DNA of 64,000 bases. Source: Rhizobacter sp. Root1238. Its GTDB lineage: Bacteria; Pseudomonadota; Gammaproteobacteria; Burkholderiales; Burkholderiaceae_C. This document shows positions 43,168-54,610 of the stretch, one piece after another. The position numbers and the translations under genes were made by a program. The DNA is taken from positions 54,212 through 118,211 of the forward strand of contig NZ_LMDM01000023.1 in the NCBI RefSeq assembly GCF_001425825.1, given 5' to 3'. Position 1 is the first letter of the stretch. The number at the start of each line of letters is the position of its first letter. The notes under the pieces were generated by a model that saw only the letters and a list, made by a program, of their open reading frames with translations, had not been told where the DNA came from and searched no databases.

Positions 43168-44384
43168 GCCGGCTGCGGGGCGGCCCGCACGATCGCCGAT
43201 TCGCGCACCGGCAGGTTGACCAGCGCGGCGAACACGCCCAGCCCGACCGCGATCCACCAGACCACGTCGTAGCTGCCGGTGCTGTCGTACAGCTTGCCGC
43301 CGAGCCAGACGCCGAGGAACGAGCCGACCTGGTGGCTCAGGAACACGAAGCCGCCCAGCATGGACAAGTAGCGCACGCCGAAGATCTGCGCGACGACCGC
43401 ATTGGTCGGCGGCACCGTCGACAGCCACAGCACGCCCATCACCGACGCGAACACGTAGACGCTGGTCGGCGACAGCGGCACGTTCAGGAAGACGACGATC
43501 GCGACCGAGCGCAGCGCATAGATGGTCGACAGGATGTAGCGCTTGGGCAGGCGCTGGCCGAGCGTGCCGGCGGTGTAGGTGCCGATCACGTTGAACAGGC
43601 CGATCAGCGCGAGCGCGCCGGTGGCCACGTCCTGCGACAGCCCGTGATCCTTCAGGTAGCTCGGCATGTGCACGCCGATGAACACCACCTGGAAGCCGCA
43701 GACGAAGTAGCCGGCCATCAGCAGCAGGAAGCTCGGGTACGCGAAGGCCTCGCGCAGCGCGGCACCCAGGCTCTGCTGCAGCGGGTTGACGATGAACTTC
43801 GGCTCTTTCAGGCCGGCCGCCAGCGGGATGATGGCCAGCGCCACGCAGCCCAGCACGAACAGCGCCTGCTGCCAGCCGAGGTGGCCGATCAGCCAGTTCT
43901 CGGTCGGCACCATCAGGAACTGGCCGAACGAGCCGGCGGCCGCGGCCACGCCCATCGCCCAGCTGCGTTTCTCGGGCGCGACATTGCGGCCGATCACGCC
44001 GTAGACCACCGCGTAGGTGGTGCCCGATTGCGCCATGCCGAGCAGCAGCCCGGCGCTGCCGGTGAAGGCCAGGCCCGAGGTGGACAGCCCCATCAGCACC
44101 AGCCCGCCGGCGTACAGCAGGCTGCCGGCGATCAGCACCTTGAAGGCGCCGAAGCGGTCGGCCAGCGCGCCGGCGAACGGGCCGGCGATGCCCCACGCGA
44201 GGTTCTGCACCGCGAGCGCGAACGCGAAGGTCTCGCGCGTCCAGCCGCGGTCCATCGTGATCGGCTGCAGCCACAGGCCGAAACCGTGGCGGATGCCCAT
44301 CGACAGCGTGACGATCATGGCGCCGCACAGCAGCACCTGTTTCATCGAGAGCGGGGCGGGTGTGGCGGGGAGCGTCGACGACAT
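43164..44384 (-). CDS. MFS transporter
   Basis: A 406-residue, 12-TM major facilitator. TM1-2 region IRHGFGLWLQPITMDRGWTRETFAFA and the loop GALADRFGAFK (motif A) suggest the oxalate/formate or monocarboxylate-like group. No binding-protein partner. First gene of a four-gene tightly overlapping unit (MFS, membrane peptide, SDR, methyltransferase) that leads on into dapA. Substrate unknown. Confidence 0.88.
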   Translation of the reverse strand: MSSTLPATPAPLSMKQVLLCGAMIVTLSMGIRHGFGLWLQPITMDRGWTRETFAFALAVQNLAWGIAGPFAGALADRFGAFKVLIAGSLLYAGGLVLMGLSTSGLAFTGSAGLLLGMAQSGTTYAVVYGVIGRNVAPEKRSWAMGVAAAAGSFGQFLMVPTENWLIGHLGWQQALFVLGCVALAIIPLAAGLKEPKFIVNPLQQSLGAALREAFAYPSFLLLMAGYFVCGFQVVFIGVHMPSYLKDHGLSQDVATGALALIGLFNVIGTYTAGTLGQRLPKRYILSTIYALRSVAIVVFLNVPLSPTSVYVFASVMGVLWLSTVPPTNAVVAQIFGVRYLSMLGGFVFLSHQVGSFLGVWLGGKLYDSTGSYDVVWWIAVGLGVFAALVNLPVRESAIVRAAPQPA

Positions 44385-44416
44385 CGGATCAATGTAACGG
44401 ATCCGAAGCCGGCGGG

Positions 44417-45142
44417 TCAGAACCTGAAGCCGTACTTCGCGCTGTAGGACGTGGCCTTGCCGGTCTTGTCTGCCTCGAACGCCAGGTTCGCGAGCCCGAA
44501 GTTCAGGTTCACGCCGGCGAACACCTTCGCGAGGTTGAAGTCTTCGTCGCCCGCCAACGGCGAACCCTGCGGCTTGCTCTTGACGTTGACGGTGCCGAGG
44601 CCGGCGTAGGGCGTCGCGAACAGGAAGCCCTTCGACACCGAGACGTCGAAGCCGAGCGTGCGCAGCTTCAGCTGGTCGACGCCCGACATCGACGAGGCGC
44701 TGACCCGCAGCGCGATCGCCGGCAGCACCGCGTTGCCGGCCAGCGGCGCCCAGCGCAGCTCGCCGCCGGTGATGGTGATGCCGGCCGACGGCACGCGTGC
44801 GAGCGACACGCCCACATCGATGTCGAACGGCAGCCCCTTGTGCGCGCGCAGCGACGGCACCGCGATCGTCGACGGCACGCTGCTGCCGCCGGCCGCCTTC
44901 TCCCAGACGCTGCGGTTCTCCAGCACGGTGCCCGACACGCCGACGCCGATGTCGAAGCCGGTCAGCCCGAGCGGCTCGGACGGGATCAACGGCTTGAACG
45001 ACAGCAGGGCGCCCAGGTCTTCCGACAGCAGGCGGAATTCCGACTGCGACAGCGATGGCAGCGAGTTCAGGTCGGCGGCCCGGGCGATCGGCGCGACGGC
45101 ACCGAACAGCAAGGCGATCAGGGTGGCGGAGGCAAGGCGCAT
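44417..45142 (-). CDS. Exported protein, probable outer-membrane beta-barrel
   Basis: A 241-residue protein with signal peptide (MRLASATLIALLFGAVAPIARA). Alternating strands with aromatic ends and a C-terminal residue Phe (SYSAKYGFRF) point to an outer-membrane barrel. The motif FDIGVGVSGTVLENRSVW and repeated Gly/Ala strands fit a small barrel. The start at 45142 is taken, since the upstream frame carries no signal. Family not recognised. Confidence 0.7.
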   Translation of the reverse strand: MRLASATLIALLFGAVAPIARAADLNSLPSLSQSEFRLLSEDLGALLSFKPLIPSEPLGLTGFDIGVGVSGTVLENRSVWEKAAGGSSVPSTIAVPSLRAHKGLPFDIDVGVSLARVPSAGITITGGELRWAPLAGNAVLPAIALRVSASSMSGVDQLKLRTLGFDVSVSKGFLFATPYAGLGTVNVKSKPQGSPLAGDEDFNLAKVFAGVNLNFGLANLAFEADKTGKATSYSAKYGFRF

Positions 45143-45251
45143 GGTCGGGTCGGGTTGGATGGAATCGGAGAAAGCGAAAAAAGCGCGCAAGGGTAACGCG
45201 CCGCCGCGACGCGTCCGTGTCGGTTGCGCCACGGTCGATTGCGAGTTGTAA

Positions 45252-47772
<2,521 letters not shown>

Positions 47773-47776
<4 letters not shown>

Positions 47777-48501
47777 AGGCGGCCCTCGCCTGCGCCGCGA
47801 GCGCGCTGATGCTCGCCGTGCCCCCGCTCGCGCATGCCGAGCTGTGGGGGTTCGTCGACGGCAGCGGCACCGCGCACCTCGCACCGTCGCAGGTTGATGC
47901 GCGCTACCACCTGGTGATGGGCGACGCGGCGCCGCTGCGCGTGCCCGGCAAGACCGATGGCGCCGGCGGCCTGCTGACCTGGCTGGAGTTCGCGCCCGAG
48001 GTCAAGTCGCTGCAGCCGCTGCTGCGCGAGGCGGCGGCCGCGCATGGCGTCGACATCGAGCTGCTGAAGGCCATCATCGCGGTCGAGTCCGGCTTCAACG
48101 CGAAGGCGGTGTCGCCGCGCGGTGCCGTCGGCCTGATGCAGCTGACGCCGATCGCCGCGCAGCACTACGGCGGCTTTGCGGCGAACGAGCGCCCCGCGGC
48201 GCTGCGCGACAAGCTGCTCGACCCGGGCACCAACATCCTGACCGGCGCGCGCATGCTGTCGAACCTGACGCGCCGCTTCGGCCGCATCGACGTCGCGCTC
48301 GCGGCGTGGAATGCCGGCGAGTCGGCGGTGCGCAAGGCCGGCGGCGAGATGCCGCCGATCCCCGAAACCCAGGCGCACGTGCACCTGGTGCTGGAGCTCT
48401 ACTGGGCGCTGCTGCAGGCGCGCATGCCGCGCGAACTGCAGCTCCACCATGGCCCGGATGACGCGCAGCGCCATCCGGGAACGCCGGCGAATCACGAATG
48501 A
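47773..48501 (+). CDS. Lytic transglycosylase
   Basis: A 242-residue periplasmic lytic transglycosylase (SLT fold), GTG start overlapping the acetyltransferase stop. Signal peptide ends LAHA. Catalytic Glu in AIIAVESGFNAKAVS, then the family hallmark GLMQLTPIAAQHYG and AALAAWNAGE-like VALAAWNAGESAV. It cleaves peptidoglycan between MurNAc and GlcNAc. Ends 42 bases before parC. Confidence 0.92.
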
Positions 48502-48543
48502 CACCCCCCGGATCGGCATCCGGGCCACGAACTCACCTCCGCA

Positions 48544-50850
48544 ATGACCACTGATCTCTTCGACACCGGCAACCCCGACGACGCCATCACGCTCGCCCAT
48601 TACGCCGAACGCGCGTACCTCGAATACGCGCTCAGCGTCGTCAAGGGCCGCGCGCTGCCCGATGTCTGCGACGGCCAGAAGCCGGTGCAGCGCCGCATCC
48701 TGTTCGCGATGCAGCGCCTGGGCCTGGCCTTCAGCGGCACGGCCGGCGCCCGCCCGGTCAAGAGCGCGCGCGTCGTCGGCGACGTGATCGGCAAGTTCCA
48801 TCCGCACGGCGACCAGGCGGCCTACGACGCGATGGTGCGCATGGCGCAGGATTTCTCGCAGCGCTATCCGCTGGTCGACGGCCAGGGCAACTTCGGCTCG
48901 CGCGACGGCGACAACGCGGCGGCGATGCGCTACACCGAAGCGCGCCTCGCGCCGATCTCGCGGCTGCTGCTCGACGAGCTGGACGAAGGCACGGTCGACT
49001 TCGCACCCAACTACGACGGCGTCGAGCGCGAACCGCGGCTGCTGCCGGCGCGCCTGCCGTTCGTGCTGCTGAACGGCGCGAGCGGCATCGCGGTCGGCCT
49101 GGCGACCGAGCTGCCGTCGCACAACCTGCGCGAGATCGCCGCGGCCACCGTCGCGCTGATCAGGAACGAGAACCTGGGCGACGACGAGTTGTTCGCGCTG
49201 GTGCCCGGCCCCGACTACCCGGGCGGCGGCCAGATCATCAGCGCGCCCGAGGACATCCGCTCGGCCTACACCACCGGCCGCGGCAGCCTGAAGGTGCGTG
49301 CGCGCTGGAAGATCGAAGACCTGGCGCGCGGCCAGTGGCAGCTGGTCATCAACGAGCTGCCGCACGGCACCAGCGTGCAGAAGGTGCTCGAAGAGATCGA
49401 GGAGCTGATCAATCCGAAGGTCAAGACCGGCAAGAAGGCGCTGACCGCCGACCAGGTGCAGGTCAAGGCCACCGTGCTGGCGGTGCTCGACACGGTGCGC
49501 GACGAATCGAACAAGGATGCGCCGGTGCGCATCGTCATCGAGCCGAAGACCAGCCGCATCGAGCAGCAGGACCTGATCAACACCTTGCTGGCCCACACCA
49601 GCCTGGAGACGTCGGCGCCGATCAACCTGACGATGATCGGCGCCGACGGCCGGCCGACGCAGAAGACGCTGCGGCTGATGCTGCAGGAGTGGATCGCCTT
49701 CCGCCAGCAGACGGTGCAGCGGCGCACGCAGCACCGGCTGGACAAGGTGCTCGAGCGCATCCACGTGCTGGAAGGCCGGCAGACGGTGCTGCTGAACATC
49801 GACGAGGTGATCCGCATCATCCGTCAGTCGGACGAGCCGAAGGCCGCGCTGATCGAGCGCTTCAAGCTGAGCGACCGGCAGGCCGACGACATCCTCGAGA
49901 TCCGGCTGCGCCAGCTGGCGCGGCTGGAAGCGATCAAGATCGAGCAGGAGTTGAAGGAGCAGCGCGCCGAGCGCGACAAGCTGCAGGAGATCCTCGGCAG
50001 CCCGGCATCGCTGCGCCGCACGATGGTCAAGGAGATCGAGGCCGACGCGAAGCAGTACGGCGACGACCGCCGCACGCTGATCCAGGCGCAGAAGCGCACC
50101 GTGGTGGAAGTGAAGGTGCTCGACGAACCGGTGACGGTGGTCGTCAGCCTGAAGGGCTGGGCGCGTGCGCTGAAGGGGCACGAGGTCGATCCGGCAGCGC
50201 TGGCCTTCAAGGCCGGCGACGGGCTGTACGGCACCTTCCCGTGCCGCAGCGTCGACACCTTGCTGGTGTTCGGCAGCAACGGGCGGGTGTACTCGATCGC
50301 GATCAGCCTGCTGCCCGGCGGGCGCGGCGACGGCCAGCCGATCACGACGCTGGTCGACCTGGAGAGCGGCACGCAGCCGCTGCATTACTTCGCGGCCCAT
50401 GCCGACACGAAGCTGCTGCTGTCGAACACCGGCGGCTTCGGGCTGCTGGCGCAGGTGAGCGACATGGTCAGCCGGCAGCGCGGCGGCAAGAGCTTCGTGA
50501 CGCTGGACGACGGCGACAAGCTGCTGCCGCCGGTGCCGCTGGCGTCCACGCACACGCAGGTGGCCTGCCTGAGCCTGGGCGGCCGGCTGCTGGTGTTCCC
50601 GCTCGACGAGCTGAAGCTGCAGGCCAACGGCGGCCGCGGGCTGACGCTGATGGAGGTCGATGCGAAGGACCCGCTGGTGTCGACTGCCACCTGCGCGACC
50701 GCGCTGAAGGTGCTCGGCCTCGGCCGCGGCGGCAAGCCGAAGGAAGAAGACCTGAAGGGCGCGTCGCTCGCCGTCTATGGCGGCAAGCGGGCGCGCAAGG
50801 GGAAGGTGCTGGACGCGGGGATGAAGGCGCAGCGGGTGCTGGCGGGGTGA
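48544..50850 (+). CDS. parC: DNA topoisomerase IV subunit A
   Basis: A 768-residue subunit that cuts and rejoins DNA. Catalytic Tyr is in [12 protein letters not shown], preceded by [18 protein letters not shown], the region where quinolone resistance changes fall. The C-terminal beta-pinwheel is present ([27 protein letters not shown]). With parE, GNAT and transglycosylase genes it forms one tightly packed unit. Confidence 0.96.
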   Translation: MTTDLFDTGNPDDAITLAHYAERAYLEYALSVVKGRALPDVCDGQKPVQRRILFAMQRLGLAFSGTAGARPVKSARVVGDVIGKFHPHGDQAAYDAMVRMAQDFSQRYPLVDGQGNFGSRDGDNAAAMRYTEARLAPISRLLLDELDEGTVDFAPNYDGVEREPRLLPARLPFVLLNGASGIAVGLATELPSHNLREIAAATVALIRNENLGDDELFALVPGPDYPGGGQIISAPEDIRSAYTTGRGSLKVRARWKIEDLARGQWQLVINELPHGTSVQKVLEEIEELINPKVKTGKKALTADQVQVKATVLAVLDTVRDESNKDAPVRIVIEPKTSRIEQQDLINTLLAHTSLETSAPINLTMIGADGRPTQKTLRLMLQEWIAFRQQTVQRRTQHRLDKVLERIHVLEGRQTVLLNIDEVIRIIRQSDEPKAALIERFKLSDRQADDILEIRLRQLARLEAIKIEQELKEQRAERDKLQEILGSPASLRRTMVKEIEADAKQYGDDRRTLIQAQKRTVVEVKVLDEPVTVVVSLKGWARALKGHEVDPAALAFKAGDGLYGTFPCRSVDTLLVFGSNGRVYSIAISLLPGGRGDGQPITTLVDLESGTQPLHYFAAHADTKLLLSNTGGFGLLAQVSDMVSRQRGGKSFVTLDDGDKLLPPVPLASTHTQVACLSLGGRLLVFPLDELKLQANGGRGLTLMEVDAKDPLVSTATCATALKVLGLGRGGKPKEEDLKGASLAVYGGKRARKGKVLDAGMKAQRVLAG

Positions 50851-50886
50851 CGGCGCGCGGCCCGGCCGATGTGCCGGGCGTCGCTG

Positions 50887-51234
50887 TCAGCGTTTGCGCG
50901 CCTGTTGCGCGTGCCGCCCGTCGGGCAGCGCGGACCGCTTGCGCGGCGGCGATTTGCGGGCGGTGTGTGCCCTCGGCGCGGCCGGCGCCTCGGGCTGCAC
51001 CTCGTGCGGCGGTGTCGGTGGCGTCAGCTGCCCGACCGTCGGCCAGGCCGGCATCGGCAACGCGCCGAGCCAGAAGCTCCAGACGGAGCGGCTCGCGCTC
51101 ACCATGTGCTCCCAGCTCCGCGCCTGCCAGGCGGCCATCTGTTCGACGCCCCAGGGCCCGTGCCAGGCGGGCGGCTCGGTGACGGTGGGATTGTCCTGGC
51201 GCGGTTCCCACCACGAGTTCCAGTGCCACATCAT
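50887..51234 (-). CDS. Tryptophan-rich small protein, unknown
   Basis: A 115-residue protein with 11 Trp in its first 64 residues (WHWNSWWEP, PAWHGPWG, WQARSWEH, SVWSFWLG). The second half is Pro/Ala/Arg-rich and disordered, ending in a basic tail. GGAG lies 7 bases before the ATG at 51234. No signal peptide. No family recognised; the Trp repeats suggest a membrane-interface or aromatic-binding surface. Convergent with parC. Confidence 0.6.
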   Translation of the reverse strand: MMWHWNSWWEPRQDNPTVTEPPAWHGPWGVEQMAAWQARSWEHMVSASRSVWSFWLGALPMPAWPTVGQLTPPTPPHEVQPEAPAAPRAHTARKSPPRKRSALPDGRHAQQARKR

Positions 51235-51320
51235 GATCGTGCTCCGGTAGCGGACGATCCGGTGAGCTTAGCCCTCGATGGCCGCGGGCGCCATCGGCGA
51301 TTGACCCGCGGCCAGGGTGA

Positions 51321-51800
51321 TCAGCGCCCGCGCAGCGCCGACAGCACCAGCAGCCCGGCCACGCCGAACACCGCCAAGCTCCAGAACTCGTACGGCACGC
51401 CGAGGATCGAGACCGCTGCCTCGGCGCAGCTGCCGGTCACCTGGAACACCGACGGCAGCAGCTTGTCGACGCCGATGCCGGTGATGATCTTGTCGGCGAA
51501 GGTCAGGTTGCACGAGCTCGACTTCGCGGCGACCAGGTTCTGCCACAACGCCGCCGCGATGCCGCCCGCGGCCAGCAGCACCGAGATGCCGCCGAGCGCC
51601 ACGCGCGCGCCGCCGCGCAGCCAGGCCGCGACGATGCACAGCACCGCGATCAGCGTGAACAGCAGCCGCTGCAGGATGCACCACGGGCAGGGGCGCATGT
51701 CGAACATGTACTGCGAGAACAGCGCGACGCCGACGGCGGCCAGGCACAGCACCGCGACGGCATACAGGCGCTGCGTGGCGCCGAACTTGAAGGCGGCCAT
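51321..51800 (-). CDS. dsbB: Disulfide bond formation protein B
   Basis: A 159-residue, four-TM quinone oxidoreductase that reoxidises DsbA. First Cys pair is CPWC (38 and 41) in MRPCPWCILQRLL; the second is Cys97 (SSCNLT) and Cys125 (TGSCAEA), both in the periplasmic loop. Length as in the family. Three bases after the RidA-family gene on the same strand. Confidence 0.94.
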   Translation of the reverse strand: MAAFKFGATQRLYAVAVLCLAAVGVALFSQYMFDMRPCPWCILQRLLFTLIAVLCIVAAWLRGGARVALGGISVLLAAGGIAAALWQNLVAAKSSSCNLTFADKIITGIGVDKLLPSVFQVTGSCAEAAVSILGVPYEFWSLAVFGVAGLLVLSALRGR

Positions 51801-51803
51801 CGG

Positions 51804-52265
51804 TCAGGCCACCTGCGCGATCAGCTCGATCTCGACGCAGGCGCCCATCGGCACCTGGGCCACGCCGAACGCGCTGCGGGCATGTGCGCCCTTGTCGGCA
51901 CCGAACACCTCGGCCAGCAGCTCGGAGCAGCCGTTGGTCACCAGGTGCTGCTCGTTGAAATCGCCGGTGCTGTTGACGAGGCTCATCACCTTGACGATGC
52001 GCTCGACCTTGTTGAGGTCGCCGCCGACCGCCGCCTGCAGCGTGCCGAGCAGGTCGATCGCGATCGCGCGGGCGGCCTGCTTGCCGGTGGCGGTGTCGGT
52101 GTCGCGGCCGAGCTGGCCGACCCACGGCTTGCCGTCGCGCTTGGCGATGTGGCCGGACAGGAACACCAGGTTGCCGGTGCGCACGAAAGGCACGTAGGCG
52201 GCGGCGGGCGCGGACACCGGCGGCAGTTCGATGCCGAGGGATTTCAGGCGGTCGTAGACGGACAT
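51804..52265 (-). CDS. RidA/YjgF-family protein
   Basis: A 153-residue protein of the longer RidA subgroup, expected to form trimers. Features: the family stretch NLVFLSGHIAKRDGKPW near the N-terminus, and the C-terminal HARSAFGVAQVPMGACVEIELIA. Archetypal RidA deaminates reactive enamines; the Arg of the active site in ARSAFGV is present, but subgroup function is uncertain. Leads into dsbB. Confidence 0.9.
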   Translation of the reverse strand: MSVYDRLKSLGIELPPVSAPAAAYVPFVRTGNLVFLSGHIAKRDGKPWVGQLGRDTDTATGKQAARAIAIDLLGTLQAAVGGDLNKVERIVKVMSLVNSTGDFNEQHLVTNGCSELLAEVFGADKGAHARSAFGVAQVPMGACVEIELIAQVA

Positions 52266-52421
52266 GGCGGGGAGGGCGGGTGGAGGAAGCGAGGGATCCT
52301 ACACCTGGGGCTTTGGCTGAATGCGGTGCGGGGTTGCGACAGCCGTGTGGTGCTCGAACCGAAGCACCCTCGAGGTAACACCGGTATCCGTCAGACACCC
52401 AGCAAGAACGCTTGTTTACAT

Positions 52422-52441
52422 CGTGGAATTGAAATTCCACG
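52422..52441. promoter_or_regulatory. 20-bp palindrome upstream of the sugar dehydrogenase gene
   Basis: Arms CGTGGAATT and AATTCCACG around a 2-base centre (GA), perfect over 9 bp. It lies 51 bases before the ATG of the secreted dehydrogenase, in the 227-bp divergent gap with RidA, so it may control either gene. Confidence 0.6.
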
Positions 52442-52492
52442 GATGATGCCGGCGGAACGAACGTTCCTCAAACAACGCAAGGGGGCTCATCC

Positions 52493-54580
52493 ATGGCAAT
52501 CGACACGGCATTCAAGACCTTGAACGCGGGCGCGCTGCGGCGCCTTGCGCTGTGCGCGCCGCTGGCGCTGCTGTCAGCGCTTGCTGCAGCGCCCGGCTCG
52601 GCGTTCGCCACCACCACGCTGGTCGGCAAGGCGAGCGGCCGCTGCATGGATGTGGTCGGCAACAGCACCACGGCCGGCGCCGCGATCCAGATCTACGACT
52701 GCCATGGCGGCGCCAACCAGCGGTGGGAATTCACCGCCTCGGGCGAGCTGCGCACCTTCGGCGGCACCCGCTGCCTCGATGCCAAGAACCAGGGCACGAC
52801 GAACGGCACGCTGGTCACCTCGTCCACCTGCAACGGCCAGGCCAACCAGCAGTGGCGCTACAACGCCAACGGCACCATCTCGGGCTCGCAATCCGGCCTG
52901 TGCCTGGATGTCACGAGCGCCAGCAACGCACAGAAGGCGCCGGTGCAGCTGTGGGCCTGTCATGGCCGGGGCAACCAGGTGTGGAACCGCAGCGACGGCG
53001 GCACCAACGACACGCAGGCCCCGTCGATCCCCGGCAACCTGAAGGTCGCCAACCTGCAATGCCGCTCGGCCACGCTGTCGTGGTCGTCCGCCACCGACAA
53101 CGTCGGTGTCGCGTTCTACGACATCTACCACGATGGCCAGGCGATGGCCTCGGTCAGCGGCAGCACGCTCAGCACCTCGCTCACCTTGAGCCCGGGTGCC
53201 AGCTGGGGGCTGTACGTGAACGCCCGCGATGCGGCGGGCAATGTCTCGCAGGCCAGCACCACGCTGCCGATCACCGTGCCGCAATGCAGCACCGACACCG
53301 AGCCGCCGACCATGCCGGCCGGCCTGACCGGCTCGGTGGCCGGCACCGCCGCCACGCTGCGCTGGAGCGCGTCGACCGACAACGTCGGGGTCAGCGCCTA
53401 CGACGTTTACCGCAACGATGCCAAGGTCGGGTCCACGTCGAACCTGAGCTACACCGACAGCGGGCTCGCGGCCAACACCACCTACCGCTATGCGGTGGCG
53501 GCGCGCGACGCGCAGGGCAACGTGTCGACGCGCACCACCGCCGTCAGCCTGACGACCGGCAGCTCGTGCAGCAACCCGGTGTGTTCGGTGAGCCAGGTGA
53601 CCACCGACACCGACATCCCGTGGGGCCTGGTCGCGCTTCCGGACGGCAAGGTGCTCTACAGCCGGCGTGATGCGCAGGACATCGTGCGCCTGGACCCGGC
53701 CACCGGCGCGAAGACCACCGTCGGCAAGATCCCGAACGTGTCGGGCACCGATGGCGAGGGCGGCCTGATGGGGCTCGCGGTGACGCCCGCCTTCCCGGCC
53801 ACCGACCCGTGGCTCTACGTGATGCACACGACGGCCAGCGACAACCGCGTGATCCGCCTGAAGTACGTCAACGGCACGCTCGACACGTCGACGATCCAGG
53901 TGCTGCTGAGCGGCATCCTGCGCAACAAGTACCACAACGGCGGGCGGCTGCGCTTCGGCCCGGACGGCAAGCTCTATGTCGCGACCGGCGACGCGCAGAA
54001 CGGTGCCAACGCGCAGAACACCAGCGGGCTGAACGGCAAGATCCTGCGCATGAATGCGGATGGCACGCGGCCCACCGACAACCCGTTCGGCAACTACGTG
54101 TGGAGCTACGGTCACCGCAACCCGCAGGGCCTGGCCTTCGATGCGCAGGGCCGGCTGTGGCAGCAGGAATTCGGCGACGGCACGATGGACGAGACCAACC
54201 TGATCCAGAAGGGCGGCAACTACGGCTGGCCCGACTGCGAAGGCACCTCGTCGCGCAGCGGCAGTGGTTGCGCCACCTCGGGCTACATCGCGCCCAAGCA
54301 CACCTACCCGACGGCAGACGGTTCGTGCAGCGGCATCGCGATCGTGCGCAACGTGCTGTACGTGGCCTGCCAGCGCGGCACCCGCGTCTACCGCGAGGTG
54401 ATCAGCGGCGACAGCCTGACCAACGTGCAGGAGCTGTTCCGAGGCACCTACGGCCGCATCCGCACCGTCGAACCGTCGATCGACGGCAACCTCTGGATGA
54501 GCACCACCAACAACGGCGACAAGGACAGCACCGCCAACAACAGCGACGAGAAGATCTTCAAGGTGATCCTGGGCAACTAA
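52493..54580 (+). CDS. Secreted ricin-FN3-FN3-PQQ sugar dehydrogenase-like protein
   Basis: A 695-residue exported protein. After the signal peptide (ALRRLALCAPLALLSALAAA..SAFA) come a ricin-B lectin domain (residues ~42-165, three repeats with QRWEF, QQWRY and QVWNR), two fibronectin type III domains (~180-350, TLSWSSATDNVGV and TLRWSASTDNVGV), and a C-terminal soluble PQQ glucose/aldose dehydrogenase-like propeller (GLVALPDGKVL, GEGGLMGLAVTP, NGKILRMNADGT, NYGWPDCEG). The lectin and FN3 modules would hold it to polysaccharide while the propeller oxidises sugar with PQQ. A weak AAGGGGG lies upstream of the ATG. Confidence 0.88.
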   Translation: MAIDTAFKTLNAGALRRLALCAPLALLSALAAAPGSAFATTTLVGKASGRCMDVVGNSTTAGAAIQIYDCHGGANQRWEFTASGELRTFGGTRCLDAKNQGTTNGTLVTSSTCNGQANQQWRYNANGTISGSQSGLCLDVTSASNAQKAPVQLWACHGRGNQVWNRSDGGTNDTQAPSIPGNLKVANLQCRSATLSWSSATDNVGVAFYDIYHDGQAMASVSGSTLSTSLTLSPGASWGLYVNARDAAGNVSQASTTLPITVPQCSTDTEPPTMPAGLTGSVAGTAATLRWSASTDNVGVSAYDVYRNDAKVGSTSNLSYTDSGLAANTTYRYAVAARDAQGNVSTRTTAVSLTTGSSCSNPVCSVSQVTTDTDIPWGLVALPDGKVLYSRRDAQDIVRLDPATGAKTTVGKIPNVSGTDGEGGLMGLAVTPAFPATDPWLYVMHTTASDNRVIRLKYVNGTLDTSTIQVLLSGILRNKYHNGGRLRFGPDGKLYVATGDAQNGANAQNTSGLNGKILRMNADGTRPTDNPFGNYVWSYGHRNPQGLAFDAQGRLWQQEFGDGTMDETNLIQKGGNYGWPDCEGTSSRSGSGCATSGYIAPKHTYPTADGSCSGIAIVRNVLYVACQRGTRVYREVISGDSLTNVQELFRGTYGRIRTVEPSIDGNLWMSTTNNGDKDSTANNSDEKIFKVILGN

Positions 54581-54610
54581 CCGCGGGCGGCTCGCCCCTA
54601 CACTCGCCCG

